Source: Alphaproteobacteria bacterium
Lineage (GTDB): Bacteria; Pseudomonadota; Alphaproteobacteria; Micavibrionales; Micavibrionaceae
DNA length: 9,454 nucleotides
Direction of reading: 5' to 3'
Assembly: GCA_030432775.1 (NCBI GenBank)
Contig: JAUILO010000097.1
Span: 1-9,454, forward strand
Shown here: piece after piece, positions 7,443 to 9,454 of the stretch
How the letters are laid out: every line of letters begins with the position of its first letter
How positions within the stretch are numbered: the stretch's first letter is position 1
Made by a program: the position numbers and the translations under genes
The notes under the pieces: generated by a model
Told to the model about the DNA's origin: nothing
Seen by the model: the letters and a program-made list of their open reading frames with translations, nothing else
Database searches by the model: none

Positions 7443-8261
7443 TTGTTAGATCTCCCGCCATTTATAGCGTTTAGTGCTGTTATATTCGTGGGGCTGGTTT
7501 TTGGTAGCTTCGCAACAGCTCTGATATATCGTGTACCCAGAAATATCTCATGGTGGTCAGTAAGCAGCCGCAAACAGGATGCTGTTCGTTCTGCTTGTAC
7601 GCATTGTGGCAAAAATCTAAAGCCGATCGATTTGATCCCGCTATTTTCATGGCTTTTTAATGTTGGAAAATGTCGGTATTGCCACGCGCCGATTTCTTTG
7701 ACATATCCTCTGGCCGAGTTTATGAATTGTATGGCAGTGCTTGGGGTTTACGCTGTATATGGGCTCAGCTACGAGGCTTTATTTATAATGGCGGTTATTC
7801 CGCTTTTGGTGGCTTTATTTTTTATTGATATAGAAACGATGCGCCTGCCGGATCAACTGGTTTTGATTAGCGGTATAATCGGCTTGTTTTATGTCGCATT
7901 TTTGCTTTATTCGGCGCCATCTATCCATGAGATGAAGATGGTATTGTCTATGAAGGCGGCTGGTTTCTTTGTGTATGGCGCTCTCATATGGGGGCTGGGC
8001 AAAATAACCAGCTTTGTACTTAAAAAGCCAAGTTTGGGGTTTGGGGATGTGAAGTTTTATCTGGTGGCCGGTCTTTGGCTTGGTATTGATTTCATCCCGG
8101 TTTATATGATTTTGTGCGGAATTTGCGGTATTGTGTTTGGTCTTTTCTATACACGGATATACAAAACAAAGTTCTTTCCATTTGGTCCTGCTATCATTTT
8201 GTCTTTGTATATTTGTTTCATTTTACAGGGTGCTGGATTTCATTTTTTAGGTTATAATTGA
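7443..8261 (+). CDS. pilD: Prepilin peptidase / N-methyltransferase (PilD family, A24)
   Basis: A 272-residue polytopic membrane enzyme that cleaves the leader of type IV prepilins and methylates the new N-terminus. The N-terminal part has GSFATALIYRVP (21-32) and the paired zinc cysteines C52xxC55 and C77xxC80 of bifunctional PilD-type enzymes, with DLIPLFSWL between. The peptidase part has an aspartate-containing IDIETMRLPD segment (128-137) and the GFGDVK motif (199-204, catalytic Asp202). About seven to eight hydrophobic helices are visible. Length is slightly below the common 280-290. The start is TTG: an in-frame TAA at 7434-7436 excludes anything earlier, and the next candidate (GTG, residue 15) would cut the first helix. 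No good ribosome binding site is seen, so coupling to the TPR gene 31 bases upstream is likely. Confidence 0.95.
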   Translation: MLDLPPFIAFSAVIFVGLVFGSFATALIYRVPRNISWWSVSSRKQDAVRSACTHCGKNLKPIDLIPLFSWLFNVGKCRYCHAPISLTYPLAEFMNCMAVLGVYAVYGLSYEALFIMAVIPLLVALFFIDIETMRLPDQLVLISGIIGLFYVAFLLYSAPSIHEMKMVLSMKAAGFFVYGALIWGLGKITSFVLKKPSLGFGDVKFYLVAGLWLGIDFIPVYMILCGICGIVFGLFYTRIYKTKFFPFGPAIILSLYICFILQGAGFHFLGYN

Positions 8262-8284
8262 CCAAATTTAACTTTTCTTATGCT
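8258..8284 (+). promoter_or_regulatory. Possible weak promoter before pilT
   Basis: TTGACC (8258-8263) and TATGCT (8279-8284) resemble -35 and -10 elements, but the 15-base spacing is shorter than ideal and the first element overlaps the pilD stop. The 116-base gap (8262-8377) is the longest in the window and otherwise shows only pyrimidine-rich and AT-rich sequence, so a separate pilT promoter is reasonable but not proven. Confidence 0.25.
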
Positions 8285-8363
8285 TTTCTCTGGCATTTTT
8301 ACCTTTCGTTCGTACTTTTGCGCAATACTAAAAAATAGAGTTAAACCAAATATTTATTCCTTC

Positions 8364-8371
8364 TAAGGAGG
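8364..8371 (+). promoter_or_regulatory. Perfect Shine-Dalgarno site for pilT
   Basis: TAAGGAGG matches the 3' end of 16S rRNA over its full core and sits 6 bases before the TTG at 8378. It decides the start: it is the strongest ribosome binding site in the window and compensates for the rare start codon. Confidence 0.9.
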
Positions 8372-8377
8372 TCTACC

Positions 8378-9454
8378 TTGGATATTACACAGCTTCTAGC
8401 CTTTACGATGCAAAATGATGCATCCGATTTACACTTAAGTCCGTCCAATCCGCCTATTATCCGAGCGTATGGGGATCTCAAAAGAGTAAAGGTCGATCCT
8501 CTTGAAAGTGAGGATATACGTTCAATGGTCTATTCTATTATGACAGAAGACCAAAGAACAGAGTTTGAACGCGATATGGAGATCGATTTCTCGATCGCGC
8601 TTGGAGATAAAGCCCGTTTTCGTGTGAACTGTTACACGACAAGAAAAGGGACGGCGGCTGTGTTTCGTACGATTCCTTCCTTGATACCGACTATGGAGGA
8701 GTTAGAGCTTCCTCCTGTTCTAAGGAAATTTGCCGAGCTTGAAAAAGGTATGGTTTTGATTGCCGGTCAAACCGGTAGTGGTAAATCGACCACTTTGGCT
8801 TCTATGATCAATCACATCAATGAACATCACGCCAAACATATTGTGACGATTGAAGATCCGGTGGAATTTTTCCATACCTCTAAAAAGAGTCTGGTGAACC
8901 ACAGGGAAGTAGGCACAGATACCAAATCTTTTGCCAGAGCATTGAAGTCTGCGCTTCGTGAAGATCCTGATGTTATTCTGGTGGGTGAGATGCGTGATTA
9001 TGAAACAATGGCTTTGGCACTGACGGCGGCTGAGACTGGGCACTTGGTGTTTGGTACGGTTCACGCGAATACAGCGCCCAAAACAATTGACCGTATTATC
9101 GATGTGTTCCCGTCAGGGGATAAAGATATGGCAAGAACAATGCTATCAACATCGATTCAAGGCGTTGTACAGCAGAACCTTCTAAAGCGTGCTGATGGCT
9201 CTGGGCGTGTCGGCGCTCATGAAATTCTGGTTGGTACGAATGCTGTACGAAATTTGATTCGTGAAAACCAGATATCGCAGCTCTATTCTATGCTTCAAAC
9301 AGGTATGCGTTACGGTATGCAGACATTGGAAGATGCGGTGAATGATTTGCTTGCGCAAAGTATTATTTCAAAGGCTGAGGCAAGACGTGTTCTAAGTAAA
9401 GCGTCTGATGAACAGACCGAGATTGATGAAGAAGAAGAAGAGGGGACTTCATCT
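8378..9454 (+). CDS. pilT: Pilus retraction ATPase PilT (3' end beyond window)
   Basis: A cytoplasmic hexameric AAA-like motor that depolymerises the pilus to drive twitching and uptake. The frame is open for 359 codons without a stop, so the end lies outside the window. The N-terminus MDITQLLAF...ASDLHLS is the PilT hallmark and fixes the TTG start together with the TAAGGAGG site. Motifs: Walker A GQTGSGKST (130-138), Asp box TIEDPVEFFH (157-166), Walker B REDPDVILVGEMRD (194-207) with catalytic Glu204, His box GHLVFGTVHANTA (221-233), and AVRNLIRE (289-296), matching the AIRNLIRE motif needed for retraction. No zinc tetracysteine is present, which separates it from the PilB-like gene at the left edge. 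The residues after about 345 form an acidic tail (IDEEEEEGTSS), beyond the usual end of PilT near 345. PilU is the alternative, but the N-terminus and AVRNLIRE favour PilT. Confidence 0.96.
   Translation, partial: MDITQLLAFTMQNDASDLHLSPSNPPIIRAYGDLKRVKVDPLESEDIRSMVYSIMTEDQRTEFERDMEIDFSIALGDKARFRVNCYTTRKGTAAVFRTIPSLIPTMEELELPPVLRKFAELEKGMVLIAGQTGSGKSTTLASMINHINEHHAKHIVTIEDPVEFFHTSKKSLVNHREVGTDTKSFARALKSALREDPDVILVGEMRDYETMALALTAAETGHLVFGTVHANTAPKTIDRIIDVFPSGDKDMARTMLSTSIQGVVQQNLLKRADGSGRVGAHEILVGTNAVRNLIRENQISQLYSMLQTGMRYGMQTLEDAVNDLLAQSIISKAEARRVLSKASDEQTEIDEEEEEGTSS

Noticed and set aside
8720..9064. 114-codon open frame on the minus strand
   Set aside because: It lies entirely antisense to the highly conserved motor domain of pilT, has no family resemblance, and is explained by the codon pattern of pilT.

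Overview
The window is a single-direction (+ strand) block of type IV pilus (T4P) assembly genes from a Gram-negative bacterium. The inner-membrane alignment proteins, the signal peptide of the PilP/MshK-like protein and the PilT/PilD pair all point to a diderm, probably a proteobacterium. The DNA is moderately AT-leaning. I cannot support a finer taxonomic assignment from the sequence alone.

Layout: (1) 2-460, the C-terminal end of a PilB/GspE/MshE-type extension ATPase that begins outside the window; (2) 528-1751, the PilC/GspF/MshG platform protein; (3) 1766-3385, a bitopic protein that appears to join a PilM-like cytoplasmic domain, one membrane helix and a PilN-like periplasmic domain (GspL/MshI architecture); (4) 3382-4038, a PilO/GspM/MshJ-like protein translationally coupled to it; (5) 4042-4674, a secreted PilP/MshK/GspB-like protein; (6) 4734-5468, an ABC-transporter ATPase with no permease in the window; (7) 5576-7411, a membrane-anchored TPR protein with a very acidic cytoplasmic tail, resembling MshN in layout; (8) 7443-8261, a prepilin peptidase (PilD family) starting at TTG; (9) 8378-9454, a PilT retraction ATPase, also starting at TTG, that runs off the right edge.

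The genes fit one machine. PilB-like and PilT drive extension and retraction through the PilC platform. The PilMN-fusion, PilO-like and PilP-like proteins form the alignment complex linking platform to outer-membrane secretin, the TPR protein probably helps assemble or stabilise that complex, and PilD processes the pilins. The gene set resembles a mannose-sensitive-haemagglutinin (MSHA) cluster (E-G, I-J-K, N) more than a textbook pilMNOPQ operon. No secretin or pilin gene lies in the window.

Most unusual points: an orphan ABC ATPase embedded in the pilus genes, whose 3' end carries a strong ribosome binding site and an ATGA-overlapping start codon leading into a reading frame of only seven codons, as if a coupled permease gene had been lost; the acidic TPR protein; and the fused PilM-PilN. 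Intergenic gaps are short (largest 116 bases); no strong terminator, RNA gene, CRISPR or mobile element was found.
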